Both the position numbers and the translations under genes were made by a program. 55,225 bases of DNA. Source: Rikenellaceae bacterium (lineage in GTDB: Bacteria > Bacteroidota > Bacteroidia > Bacteroidales > Rikenellaceae). This document shows, one piece after another, positions 6,526 through 17,346 of the stretch. The number at the start of each line of letters is the position of its first letter. The first letter of the stretch is position 1. The notes under the pieces are model-generated. The model ran no database searches, was not told the DNA's origin, and was given only the letters and a program-made list of their open reading frames with translations. The DNA is taken from contig JAJBVT010000048.1 of the NCBI GenBank assembly GCA_020859685.1, forward strand, positions 1-55,225, given 5' to 3'.

Positions 6526-7866
6526 CTATTCGTATTGCGATACCCCGTCGGTAATGCTGTCGAGCGGGTAATCGTCGAAGTCCTCTATAACGAGCTTATC
6601 GACCCTGATATCCTTGCCGTCGACCCTCAGGTCGAGGTTTTCGAAGGTGAAGTCCGTAAGTTCGAACTGGTCCGACTTGCGGATATTGAATACGTTCCGG
6701 CACTCCACGTCGATATTGCGCATAGTGATATTGCGCGAATAGGACATCGGTATCTCATCCTGCCCCTTCAGGTCGAAGAACTGGGTCCACGGATAGGCAT
6801 AGAGGAAGTTCACCACGTTGCCCGTTATCCCGTCGAACGTTATGTATTCGTACAGCTGGGGGGTGTCGGGGCGCATCTTGAGGTGGAGAAGGCGTTCGGG
6901 ATTATCCACCACGCAGTTCCTCACGATAATATTGCGGTTGTGGATCGCCTCGCTGCCGCAGGTAAGCACGCTGTGGCACTTACCGAAGGTGCAATCCTCT
7001 ATTATTATATTGGTATTGGCCCCGTTGTCCGGGTTCTTGTCGGCCGTCGGGCCTTTGCCGCCCTTAAGGGCGATAGCATCGTCGCAAACGGCCATAAAAC
7101 AGTTCTTAATCAGAACATTATTGCAGGCGTCTATATCCATCGCGTCGGTACTCGGCGCCCTCACCGGTTCGTAGGGAGAGTAGATATAAAGGTCGATGAG
7201 TTTGAGGTTCTCGCATTTGTAATAGTGCGTGGTCCAGAACGGCGAGTTTATCAGCCTGACACCCGAAATCTGTACGTCCTTACTGTTGGAAACATAAAGC
7301 AGGCGCGGACGCATCTCGTCCATATTGGTACACTGCGGGTTGAACTTCCTGCGGAGCCAGAACGATTTCCAGTAACGCAGCCCGTTGCCGTCGAGTGTCC
7401 CTTCGCCCGAGAGTGTGAACCCGTCCACCCCGTCGGCATTCACGAGCGCGGTGAAATAGAAAAGCGTCTGGCCCTCCATACGGGTGGTCTTCAATTCGAA
7501 GTTGCTGATATCGTCGCTGCCTTTGAGCACCGCATCCTTCTTCAGATGCAGGTGGGTGCCCGGTTTGAAGAAGAGCGACCCGCTGAGGTAGGTTCCGGCC
7601 GGGATAACGATAACCCCGCCGCCTTCTTGGTGGGCCTTGTCGATTATGGCCTGAATGGTTTCGGTCTGCACGACGGTACTGTCGCTTACCGCCCCGTGGT
7701 CGGTGATGCGGTACTGGGTGCCCAGAGCGGCGATATCGGTTTTTTCGGTCTCGCCGAACCACGCCGGGATGGGTGTACCGTCGGGGAAGGTCCCCTGCCC
7801 CGACAACTGGAGGCTGAATAATAGTGCAGCGACGGCTGCGGTAATGTTGAATAGAATGCGGTCCAT
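6526..7866 (-). CDS. GH28 pectinase (polygalacturonase/rhamnogalacturonan hydrolase type)
   Basis: 446 residues with a signal peptide (about 1-23) and a right-handed parallel beta-helix. Family GH28 landmarks are STDAMDID (D241), CDDAIALKGG (D262, D263), GSEAIHN (304-310) and LLHLKMR (K330). These correspond to the three catalytic aspartates and the downstream Gly-containing and Lys motifs. The GSE form of the third motif is, from memory, usual for bacterial exo-type members. GH28 enzymes hydrolyse alpha-1,4 galacturonic acid linkages in homogalacturonan or rhamnogalacturonan by inversion. Context with PL26, CE12, GH105 and GH43 favours rhamnogalacturonan-I, probably in the periplasm or at the surface. 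The gene is transcribed divergently from the GH2 gene. Exact linkage specificity cannot be read from sequence. Confidence 0.92.
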   Translation of the reverse strand: MDRILFNITAAVAALLFSLQLSGQGTFPDGTPIPAWFGETEKTDIAALGTQYRITDHGAVSDSTVVQTETIQAIIDKAHQEGGGVIVIPAGTYLSGSLFFKPGTHLHLKKDAVLKGSDDISNFELKTTRMEGQTLFYFTALVNADGVDGFTLSGEGTLDGNGLRYWKSFWLRRKFNPQCTNMDEMRPRLLYVSNSKDVQISGVRLINSPFWTTHYYKCENLKLIDLYIYSPYEPVRAPSTDAMDIDACNNVLIKNCFMAVCDDAIALKGGKGPTADKNPDNGANTNIIIEDCTFGKCHSVLTCGSEAIHNRNIIVRNCVVDNPERLLHLKMRPDTPQLYEYITFDGITGNVVNFLYAYPWTQFFDLKGQDEIPMSYSRNITMRNIDVECRNVFNIRKSDQFELTDFTFENLDLRVDGKDIRVDKLVIEDFDDYPLDSITDGVSQYE

Positions 7867-7980
7867 TATAGTAGTTTTAAGGTGGTACTTTTACCTATGC
7901 GAAAATAGTAACGATAATTCTGCCCGTCCATGTAAATTTTTCTAAAGTTATGGAATAACGTTCGCCCGCAGGCTCGCATC

Positions 7981-8036
7981 ATAACCCCTGTACGGACCTG
8001 TGGGAGCCATTTTATGGCTCGGACAGAGCGGGTTAT
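7981..8036. other. nested inverted repeat (possible structured RNA or protein site)
   Basis: ATAACCC (7981-7987) pairs with GGGTTAT (8030-8036), CTGT with ACAG just inside, and a GAGCCAT-TTT-ATGGCTC hairpin sits at the centre (8004-8020). It lies in the 502-base gap between the divergent GH28 and GH2 genes, about 115 bases upstream of the GH28 start. It could fold in a GH28 leader transcript or be a regulator site. Nothing else is recognised between 7867 and 8229. Confidence 0.35.
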
Positions 8037-8229
8037 AAGAAGGGGCGGTTTTCGGGATACGATTTTACAGGCCGTCGGAGCGGATTTTCCATAAATAGCT
8101 CCGGCAGGAGGTGGAGCATCGAGCCGGGGACACCCTGCATTACGTTTCACCGGATTTCTATACCTTAGCGGGCGGGGGGACCGGTACCATCACAGTTACC
8201 ACGAGCCGGGAGTTATTCCGCACCGAATG

Positions 8230-8311
8230 TGTACTACATATAATGCAAATATTAGTTATTTGGTTCATATAATTATGGAATATGTATTATATAATAATAT
8301 TATGTAGTACA
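8230..8311. promoter_or_regulatory. pair of TGTA-S-TACA palindromes upstream of the GH2 promoter
   Basis: TGTACTACATA at 8230-8240 recurs as its exact reverse complement TATGTAGTACA at 8301-8311. Each core (TGTA, one base, TACA) is itself a 9-bp palindrome. The centres (8234 and 8307) are 73 bases apart, about seven helical turns, across very AT-rich DNA. The second copy abuts the -33 element. This looks like a two-site operator that could loop. Confidence 0.6.
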
Positions 8312-8313
8312 TA

Positions 8314-11473
<3,160 letters not shown>

Positions 11474-11500
11474 TATCCGCAAAAATCATTTATCGTGTGG

Positions 11501-11524
11501 AAGGGGCCTTTTCAAAGGCCCCTT
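11501..11524 (+). terminator. terminator of the GH2 gene
   Basis: A perfect 10-bp hairpin with arms AAGGGGCCTT and AAGGCCCCTT (11501-11510 and 11515-11524) with a four-base loop, followed by a T-rich stretch. It starts 28 bases after the GH2 stop. Confidence 0.75.
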
Positions 11525-11637
11525 TGTCCTACTTTTACCCTGTTTTTTCGCCGGAAAGGGCCGAATTTGGGCGGGGGGTGGCTATTTTTTTCAAAATTTG
11601 ATACCTTTATGGCTATCACATCAAAACTACTACCGAC

Positions 11638-14346
11638 ATGTCCCAGAACAAAAAGACCCCCGCCGACGCAGGCCGACGGAAATTTATGAAACAGATGCTT
11701 GCGGGCGGTGTTACGATGGCCGTGGGCGGAGCATGGCTCAACGAACTGCTTGCCAATCCGGCGGAAAACGCTGACCCGGTGCCGGACCGATCCGCGCTTC
11801 CGGCCACCACGGCCACGGGGGTAACCCTTACATGGCTGGATATGCACCCGCCGAGGGTACCGGTGGGGGTAAGCTGGGGAGTGCCCTGGTCCCGCGGGAC
11901 GCTCTCCAAAGGCGACGGGGTGGTTATTAAAGATAAAAACGGAAACGCGATACCGTCCCAAAGCTGGCCGCTGGCCTACTGGCCCGACGGTTCGGTGAAA
12001 TGGACCGGGGTGTCGATAGCAGCCGGGCCGCAGGTTACCGATACGATTTACGCGGCAAAGGGCGATGCGGCCGCGCCCGAGGTGCCGGTTACGGTGAAGG
12101 AAGGTGCGGGAAATATAACGGTATCCACCGGGCCGATGACCTGCGTTATAGCCAACCGCGGGGCGGGAATCATCGACTCCCTCGCGGTGGACGGCCGCAT
12201 CGTCGGCACCGACGGCAGGCTGGTTCTGCTGCGGGAGGACAGGTCGCGGTACGACAGCGACCGCAGTGTACGGCAGGAGGAGTTTACCGGCGATATCGAA
12301 TCGGTGGCCGTGGAGCAGGACGGACCCGTAAGGGCCGTGGTACTGCTCAAAGGCAGGCATGCCCGGGAAGGGCGACGCTGGCTTCCGTTCACCCTGAGGC
12401 TCTACTTCACCGCGGGCCTGACGTCCATCAGGGCGGTGCACACCATCGAGTTCGACGGGGACGCGGGCGAGGACTTTATATCCGGTCTTGGCCTGGCCCT
12501 CTCGGTGCCTCTGCGCGAGGAGATGCAGAACCGGGTGGTACGGCTGGGCGGCGAACAGGGCGGACTCTGGTCGGAAGCGGTCCTCCTTAGCCCGAGTTTC
12601 CGCGACGGGCGGGTGAAGGGCGCTATGGATATGCGCCTGCGCCAGATGGAGGGGCTTCGGGTAGCCAACCTCTCCGAGCTGGACGAGCGGACCCGGGGCC
12701 AGTACGCGGAGCTTCCCGTATGGGACGCGTATAAACTCAGCCAGCTCTCGGCCGACTCCTATTCCGTGCGCAAGCGAACGGGGAGCCACAGCTCGTGGCT
12801 CAAGGCCCACGAGGGGGGCCGGTCCACCGGCTTCGGTTACCTCGGAGACGTCACGGGCGGGGTAGCCGTGGGAGTGAAAAAATTCTGGCAGAAACACCCC
12901 TCGGCAATCGAAATAGAGGGCGCCACCACGGACAAGGGGGTTATCACGGCGTGGTTCTGGTCGCCCGACGCACCGGCCATGGACCTGCGCCATTACGATA
13001 TAAAGGCCCACGGCCTCGAAATCATGTACGAAGACGTACAGCCGGGTTTCAGCACCCCGGAGGGTATCGCCAATACCAACGAACTCACCATCTGGGCGCT
13101 TCCGGGAACCCCGGGCACCGAGGAGTCGGCGGCCATGGCGGCCACCGCCTGCGAGGGTCCGCTGCCGGTCTGCACACCCGGGTATTACCAGCAGACGAGG
13201 GTGCTCGGGGTCTGGTCGCTGCCCGACCGCTCTACGGGCGACGGGCGGCAGATAGAGGAGCAGCTCGACCGGTGCTGGAACTTCATCAGCGGCGAGGTGG
13301 AGGCCCGTCGGTGGTACGGCTTCTGGGACTACGGAGACGTGATACGCACCTACGACACCGAGCGGCACGAGTGGATGTACGACATCGGAGGCCACGCGTG
13401 GACCAATACCGAGCTGATGCCCGACACCTGGTTCTGGCTCACCTTCCTGCGCACGGGAAGGCCCGAGGCGTTCCGGCTGGCCGAGGCCATGACGCGCCAC
13501 ACCGGCGAGGTGGACGTCCACCATTTCGGGCGGTTCGCGGGGTTGGGTTCGCGCCACAACGTGAGCCACTGGGGATGCGGAGCCAAAGAGGCCCGCATCA
13601 GTCAGGCTTTCCTGAAACGCCAATACTACTACCTGACCACCGACGAACGGACGGGCGAGCTGATGCGCGAGGTGCTCACGGTGGACGAGACCGTCGGACG
13701 GATACAGCCCCCGCGGTTCGTGAACCCGCGGCCCGACCAGGATTACGTGCTTCGTACCGGACCCGACTGGGTGGCGCTGGCCGGTAACTGGCTCACCGAA
13801 TGGGAACGCACGGGCGACACCCGTTACCGCGACTACGTGCGAACCGGGCTGGACTGTCTGGTCGCAATGCCCGAGGCATTCCTCAACCGCGCCTCGATGG
13901 GCTTCGATACCCGCACCAAGAAACTATACGACATAGGCGACCCGGCCACCAAGGCTTCGGAATTTATGATACTCTTCGGAGGCGACGAGGTGATGCAGGA
14001 GATAAACCTGCTGATGGACTACCCGGAGTTCGAACGGCTCTGGAACGAGCTTATGACCCGCTGGGCGAGCGGCGAACAGCTTCACGGCGGCTATTCCCTG
14101 CCGCGTACCACCGCCTACGCCGCCTATGTAAACAAAGACCCGGAACTGGCCCGCGCCGCCCGGCAACGGCTGGCGGACAGTTTCGAAGAGGGTGCGTTTC
14201 TGCACTTCCCGGAACGCCTGCCGCGGGTGGAGGGTGCCGCGGTACCGCGCCCGGTGACAGAGCACGGTGCGGCGGCGATAGACCTGTCCCAGCATGCCCT
14301 CAACCTGATGGTCGGGCCGCAGTACCTTAAGATGATGGACGAGTAG
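11638..14346 (+). CDS. exo-rhamnogalacturonan lyase, PL26 type (PcRGLX family), Tat-exported
   Basis: 902 residues. The N-terminus carries a twin-arginine signal: GRRKFMKQ followed by a hydrophobic stretch (LAGGVTMAVGGAWL). The following segment, with LTWLDMHPPRVPVGVSWG, WPLAYWPDGSVKWTG and the later HHFGRFAGLGSRHNVSHWG, matches in my judgement the three-domain PcRGLX/YetA-like family, which includes the PL26 exolyase of Penicillium. These enzymes cleave the galacturonic acid to rhamnose linkage of rhamnogalacturonan-I by beta-elimination and leave an unsaturated end. The GH105 encoded in this locus would remove that end. Tat export is unusual among PUL enzymes and suggests cytoplasmic folding, perhaps with a bound metal. 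The family call rests on recognition, not on a search. Confidence 0.8.
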   Translation: MSQNKKTPADAGRRKFMKQMLAGGVTMAVGGAWLNELLANPAENADPVPDRSALPATTATGVTLTWLDMHPPRVPVGVSWGVPWSRGTLSKGDGVVIKDKNGNAIPSQSWPLAYWPDGSVKWTGVSIAAGPQVTDTIYAAKGDAAAPEVPVTVKEGAGNITVSTGPMTCVIANRGAGIIDSLAVDGRIVGTDGRLVLLREDRSRYDSDRSVRQEEFTGDIESVAVEQDGPVRAVVLLKGRHAREGRRWLPFTLRLYFTAGLTSIRAVHTIEFDGDAGEDFISGLGLALSVPLREEMQNRVVRLGGEQGGLWSEAVLLSPSFRDGRVKGAMDMRLRQMEGLRVANLSELDERTRGQYAELPVWDAYKLSQLSADSYSVRKRTGSHSSWLKAHEGGRSTGFGYLGDVTGGVAVGVKKFWQKHPSAIEIEGATTDKGVITAWFWSPDAPAMDLRHYDIKAHGLEIMYEDVQPGFSTPEGIANTNELTIWALPGTPGTEESAAMAATACEGPLPVCTPGYYQQTRVLGVWSLPDRSTGDGRQIEEQLDRCWNFISGEVEARRWYGFWDYGDVIRTYDTERHEWMYDIGGHAWTNTELMPDTWFWLTFLRTGRPEAFRLAEAMTRHTGEVDVHHFGRFAGLGSRHNVSHWGCGAKEARISQAFLKRQYYYLTTDERTGELMREVLTVDETVGRIQPPRFVNPRPDQDYVLRTGPDWVALAGNWLTEWERTGDTRYRDYVRTGLDCLVAMPEAFLNRASMGFDTRTKKLYDIGDPATKASEFMILFGGDEVMQEINLLMDYPEFERLWNELMTRWASGEQLHGGYSLPRTTAYAAYVNKDPELARAARQRLADSFEEGAFLHFPERLPRVEGAAVPRPVTEHGAAAIDLSQHALNLMVGPQYLKMMDE

Positions 14347-14376
14347 AGTAAGATAGTACCGGGGCTCGACCTTCGG

Positions 14377-14424
14377 TCCCGGTTTGACTTACCCGATGCG
14401 TCCCGGTTTGACCAACCTGATGCG
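14377..14424. repeat. 24-bp tandem repeat, two units plus a partial third
   Basis: TCCCGGTTTGACTTACCCGA-TGCG (14377-14400) is followed directly by a copy differing at four bases (14401-14424), then a degenerate start of a third. It lies in the 247-base gap between the PL26 and CE12 genes. Function unknown; nothing else is recognised in that gap. Confidence 0.7.
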
Positions 14425-14593
14425 TTCCGGTTTTCCGGTCTGCAGGAACGGGGAATGGTATATTATCGCGGTTCCCGAATATATTCCGGGCGGGAAGAAT
14501 CGAAAAGCCTGCGTTGCAGATGTGCGAGCTGCCGTGGGCGGGGTGGCGGGCCGCTGAAAACCAGTAAGTGAAATTGAACTTTAAAATAAACTT

Positions 14594-15352
14594 ATGCGAA
14601 TGAAAATAGTTGTAACAACGATTCTCGGGTGCCTCATCCTGACTACGGCAGCCGCTCAGGAGGGGGACGGGAGAATACGCGTACTTCTGGCCGGGGACTC
14701 CACCGTGCAGGATGCCGACCACCAGCGGACCCCTGACTGGGGCTGGGGTCAGGTTCTCTCCCGGTTTTTCGACGACGGGGTGGAGGTGGTCAATATAGCC
14801 GCCGGGGGACGCAGTACCCGCACCTTTATCGAGGAGGGGCGGTGGGACAGCCTGATTAACCTTACCCGGGCGGGCGACTACGTGTTTATACAGTTTGGCC
14901 ATAACGACCCGAAGGAGGGAAACAAGTACGCCTCCCCGGCCGATTACCGCCGTAATCTGGAAAGGTTCGTGGACGATGCGCGGGCCCGCGGGGCAACTCC
15001 CGTGCTGGTGACGCCCGTGACCCGGCGGAGGTTCGACGACGAGGGAAACGTGCCGTTTACGCACGGTGACTATCCGGGTGTGGTGCGCGATGTGGCCGAG
15101 GCGAAGAATGTGCCGTTAGCGGACCTGAAGACCAAGAGCCGCCGAATCCTGATGGAGCACGGCGAGGAGGGTTCCAAGCGGATCTATCTCCACCTTGCGC
15201 CGGGTGAGAATCCCATCCGTCCCGACGGGCTGGAAGACAACACCCACTTCTCGGAGTACGGGGCGATGCTGATGGCCGGAGTTATCGCAGACTTTATCCG
15301 TTCCGAAGGGCTCACTCCGCTTGCCGACCACCTCCGGGAACCAAGGCGTTAG
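14594..15352 (+). CDS. SGNH-family rhamnogalacturonan acetylesterase (CE12 type)
   Basis: 252 residues with a signal peptide (about 1-21). All four SGNH blocks are visible: GDST (Ser36, nucleophile), GGRS (Gly72), GHND (Asn104) and EDNTHFS (Asp215 and His218). The block spacing and the short single-domain length fit CE12 rhamnogalacturonan acetylesterases, which remove acetyl groups from galacturonic acid and so open the backbone to lyases and hydrolases. It lies between the PL26-type lyase and GH43 genes on the same strand, with 35 bases to the latter. A related pectin or xylan acetylesterase activity is possible, but the neighbours favour rhamnogalacturonan. Confidence 0.88.
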   Translation: MRMKIVVTTILGCLILTTAAAQEGDGRIRVLLAGDSTVQDADHQRTPDWGWGQVLSRFFDDGVEVVNIAAGGRSTRTFIEEGRWDSLINLTRAGDYVFIQFGHNDPKEGNKYASPADYRRNLERFVDDARARGATPVLVTPVTRRRFDDEGNVPFTHGDYPGVVRDVAEAKNVPLADLKTKSRRILMEHGEEGSKRIYLHLAPGENPIRPDGLEDNTHFSEYGAMLMAGVIADFIRSEGLTPLADHLREPRR

Positions 15353-15387
15353 TGCCTGTTCGAACATAACCTTAAACCGTATATCAG

Positions 15388-17004
15388 ATGAGAGTAATAC
15401 TGACACTGGCGCTCTTGATGTTCCCCGCGCACGATGCCCTTCCGCAGGATGTTTCCGCCGTATGGGTTTCCGACCTCGGGGACGGGCGGTACAAAAACCC
15501 GATAATTTATGCCGACTATTCGGACCCGGACGTCTGCCGCGTCGGGGACGACTACTATATGACAGCGTCCAGCTTCAACTGCATTCCCGGCCTGCCCATC
15601 CTTCATTCGAAAGACCTCGTGAACTGGACCATAGTCGGCCATGCTATCGAGGAACTCACTCCGGCCGACCGCTTCTCCGCACCCGTACACGGCGGCGGAG
15701 TGTGGGCACCGGCAATCCGTTACCACGACGGCGAATTTTACATATACTACGGCGACCCGGACCAGGGTATCTTTATGACCAAGACCACCGACCCGGCCGG
15801 ACCGTGGGAGCCTTTGGTAATGGTGAAGGAGGGTAAAGGGCTTATCGACGCCTGTCCGCTATTCGACGACGACGGGCAGGTTTACCTTGCCCATGCCTAC
15901 GCCGGAAGCCGGGCCGGAATAAAGAGCCTGCTGGCGGTGACGCGGCTTACCCCGGACGGTAAGCGGGCCGTGGGGCGGTTGCGCGTTGTTTTCGACGGTC
16001 ACGACCTCGACCCTACCGTAGAGGGGCCGAAATTTTACAAGAAAGACGGCTATTACTATATACTTTGCCCGGCGGGAGGAGTAGCTACCGGCTGGCAGTT
16101 GGCCCTGAGGTCGCGGGACCCGTTCGGTCCGTACGACCGGCGGGTGGTGATGGCGCAGGGCGGTACGGATATCAACGGGCCGCATCAGGGGGCCTGGGTG
16201 GATACGGTGACCGGTGAGGACTGGTTCGTCCACTTTCAGGACGTGGGGGCCCATGGGCGCATCATCCACCTCCAACCGATGGAGTGGCGCGACGGTTGGC
16301 CGGTAATAGGGGTGGATAGCGACGGGGACGGTTGCGGCGAACCGGTTGCGGTCTACCGCAAACCGGATGTGGGGGCGGTCTGGCCGGTAGCCACACCGGC
16401 CGCCAGCGACGAGTTCGATTCCGGTAGACTGGGCCTGCAATGGCAGTGGCATGCCAATCCGCAGGACTGGTGGCACTACGCCGACGAGGCCAACGGCTGC
16501 CTGAGCCTCTACTCCGTACCCGTGCCGGAGGAGTACGTAAGCCTGTGGGACGTGCCGAACCTGCTCCTGCAAAAAACGACCGCACCGGTATTCACCGCAA
16601 CCATGAAACTCACTTTCCGACCGGAGGTCCGGCTCACAGGCGAACGGACGGGGCTTGTGGTGATGGGTTACGATTACGCGCTGCTATCGTTCGAAACAAC
16701 CCCCGACGGACTTATCCTGTCGCAGAACGAATGCGTGGGCGCCAACCGGGGCGCGAGCGAGACGGTAAACGAATCGGTGGAAATCGACCGTGGTACCGTG
16801 TATCTTCGCGTGAGGGTGGAGGACGGAGCGGTGTGTACCTTCTCGTACAGCCTCGACGGGCGGCGGTTCACTCCACTCGGCAAACCGTTCCAAGCCATCG
16901 AAGGACAGTGGATAGGCGCCAAAATAGGGACGTTCTGCACCCGTCCGGTATGGAACAACGACGGCGGCCGGGTGGATATCGACTGGTTCAGGATTACGGA
17001 GTAG
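15388..17004 (+). CDS. GH43 glycosidase with C-terminal beta-sandwich
   Basis: 538 residues with a signal peptide (about 1-20). The N-terminal five-bladed propeller carries the GH43 triad: base Asp46 in YSDPDV, pKa-modulating Asp154 in LIDACPLFD and acid Glu212 in VEGPKFY. The C-terminal third (from about residue 345, DEFDSGRLGLQWQWHANP) is a concanavalin-like sandwich of the GH43_C2 type, usual for exo-acting beta-xylosidase or arabinofuranosidase subfamilies. GH43 enzymes act by inversion on arabinose, xylose or galactose linkages. Here the likely target is a side chain of rhamnogalacturonan-I. It is the last gene of the rightward enzyme group. The exact sugar is not determinable. Confidence 0.88.
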   Translation: MRVILTLALLMFPAHDALPQDVSAVWVSDLGDGRYKNPIIYADYSDPDVCRVGDDYYMTASSFNCIPGLPILHSKDLVNWTIVGHAIEELTPADRFSAPVHGGGVWAPAIRYHDGEFYIYYGDPDQGIFMTKTTDPAGPWEPLVMVKEGKGLIDACPLFDDDGQVYLAHAYAGSRAGIKSLLAVTRLTPDGKRAVGRLRVVFDGHDLDPTVEGPKFYKKDGYYYILCPAGGVATGWQLALRSRDPFGPYDRRVVMAQGGTDINGPHQGAWVDTVTGEDWFVHFQDVGAHGRIIHLQPMEWRDGWPVIGVDSDGDGCGEPVAVYRKPDVGAVWPVATPAASDEFDSGRLGLQWQWHANPQDWWHYADEANGCLSLYSVPVPEEYVSLWDVPNLLLQKTTAPVFTATMKLTFRPEVRLTGERTGLVVMGYDYALLSFETTPDGLILSQNECVGANRGASETVNESVEIDRGTVYLRVRVEDGAVCTFSYSLDGRRFTPLGKPFQAIEGQWIGAKIGTFCTRPVWNNDGGRVDIDWFRITE

Positions 17005-17288
17005 CGAACTCCGGAACACATCCCGGCAAAAAGCGGATTTTCCAACTCCTTGTATCGAACGGCCCGGAATGGATTTACGCGTTGGACATTCCCACCGGTT
17101 TCGGAGAAAAAAGATACGGCAGGCGGTAAATATTCAGGAATTATATATTAACACTCCGCCCGGAAAATACGTATGCTCATGAAGATGTGCTGATTTCCCG
17201 CGGCAGGTAGCGGGACGCTCACAATGAGTAGTAGTTAATCCCTGTTCCGGCTGTTCCGGACCAAATACATGGGGAACGGGGATGGGTA

Positions 17289-17325
17289 TAAAAGACCCCG
17301 GCCGGGAATATTTCCGGCCGGGGTC
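17289..17325 (-). terminator. terminator at the end of the SusC-to-lyase operon
   Basis: A 12-bp hairpin (17294-17305 with 17314-17325, arms GACCCCGGCCGG and its complement) is followed on the minus strand by TTTTA. It lies 22 bases past the stop of the lyase gene. The 342-base gap 17005-17346 shows nothing else clear. Confidence 0.75.
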
Positions 17326-17346
17326 CGACTAATTAACCTGACAGTA

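Noticed and set aside
6535-7821. 428-codon open frame on the plus strand opposite the GH28 gene
   Set aside because: It is a shadow: the minus-strand frame shows a signal peptide and all GH28 motifs, while this frame has no recognisable domain and arises from GC-rich codon bias.
6526-7866. GH28 as catalytically dead because the usual GHG motif is GSE
   Set aside because: All three catalytic aspartates are present, and the GSE form is, to my knowledge, common in bacterial exo-type members.
11512-13623. 703-codon open frame opposite the PL26-type lyase gene
   Set aside because: High GC opens the complementary frame; the plus-strand product is a recognisable Tat-exported lyase.
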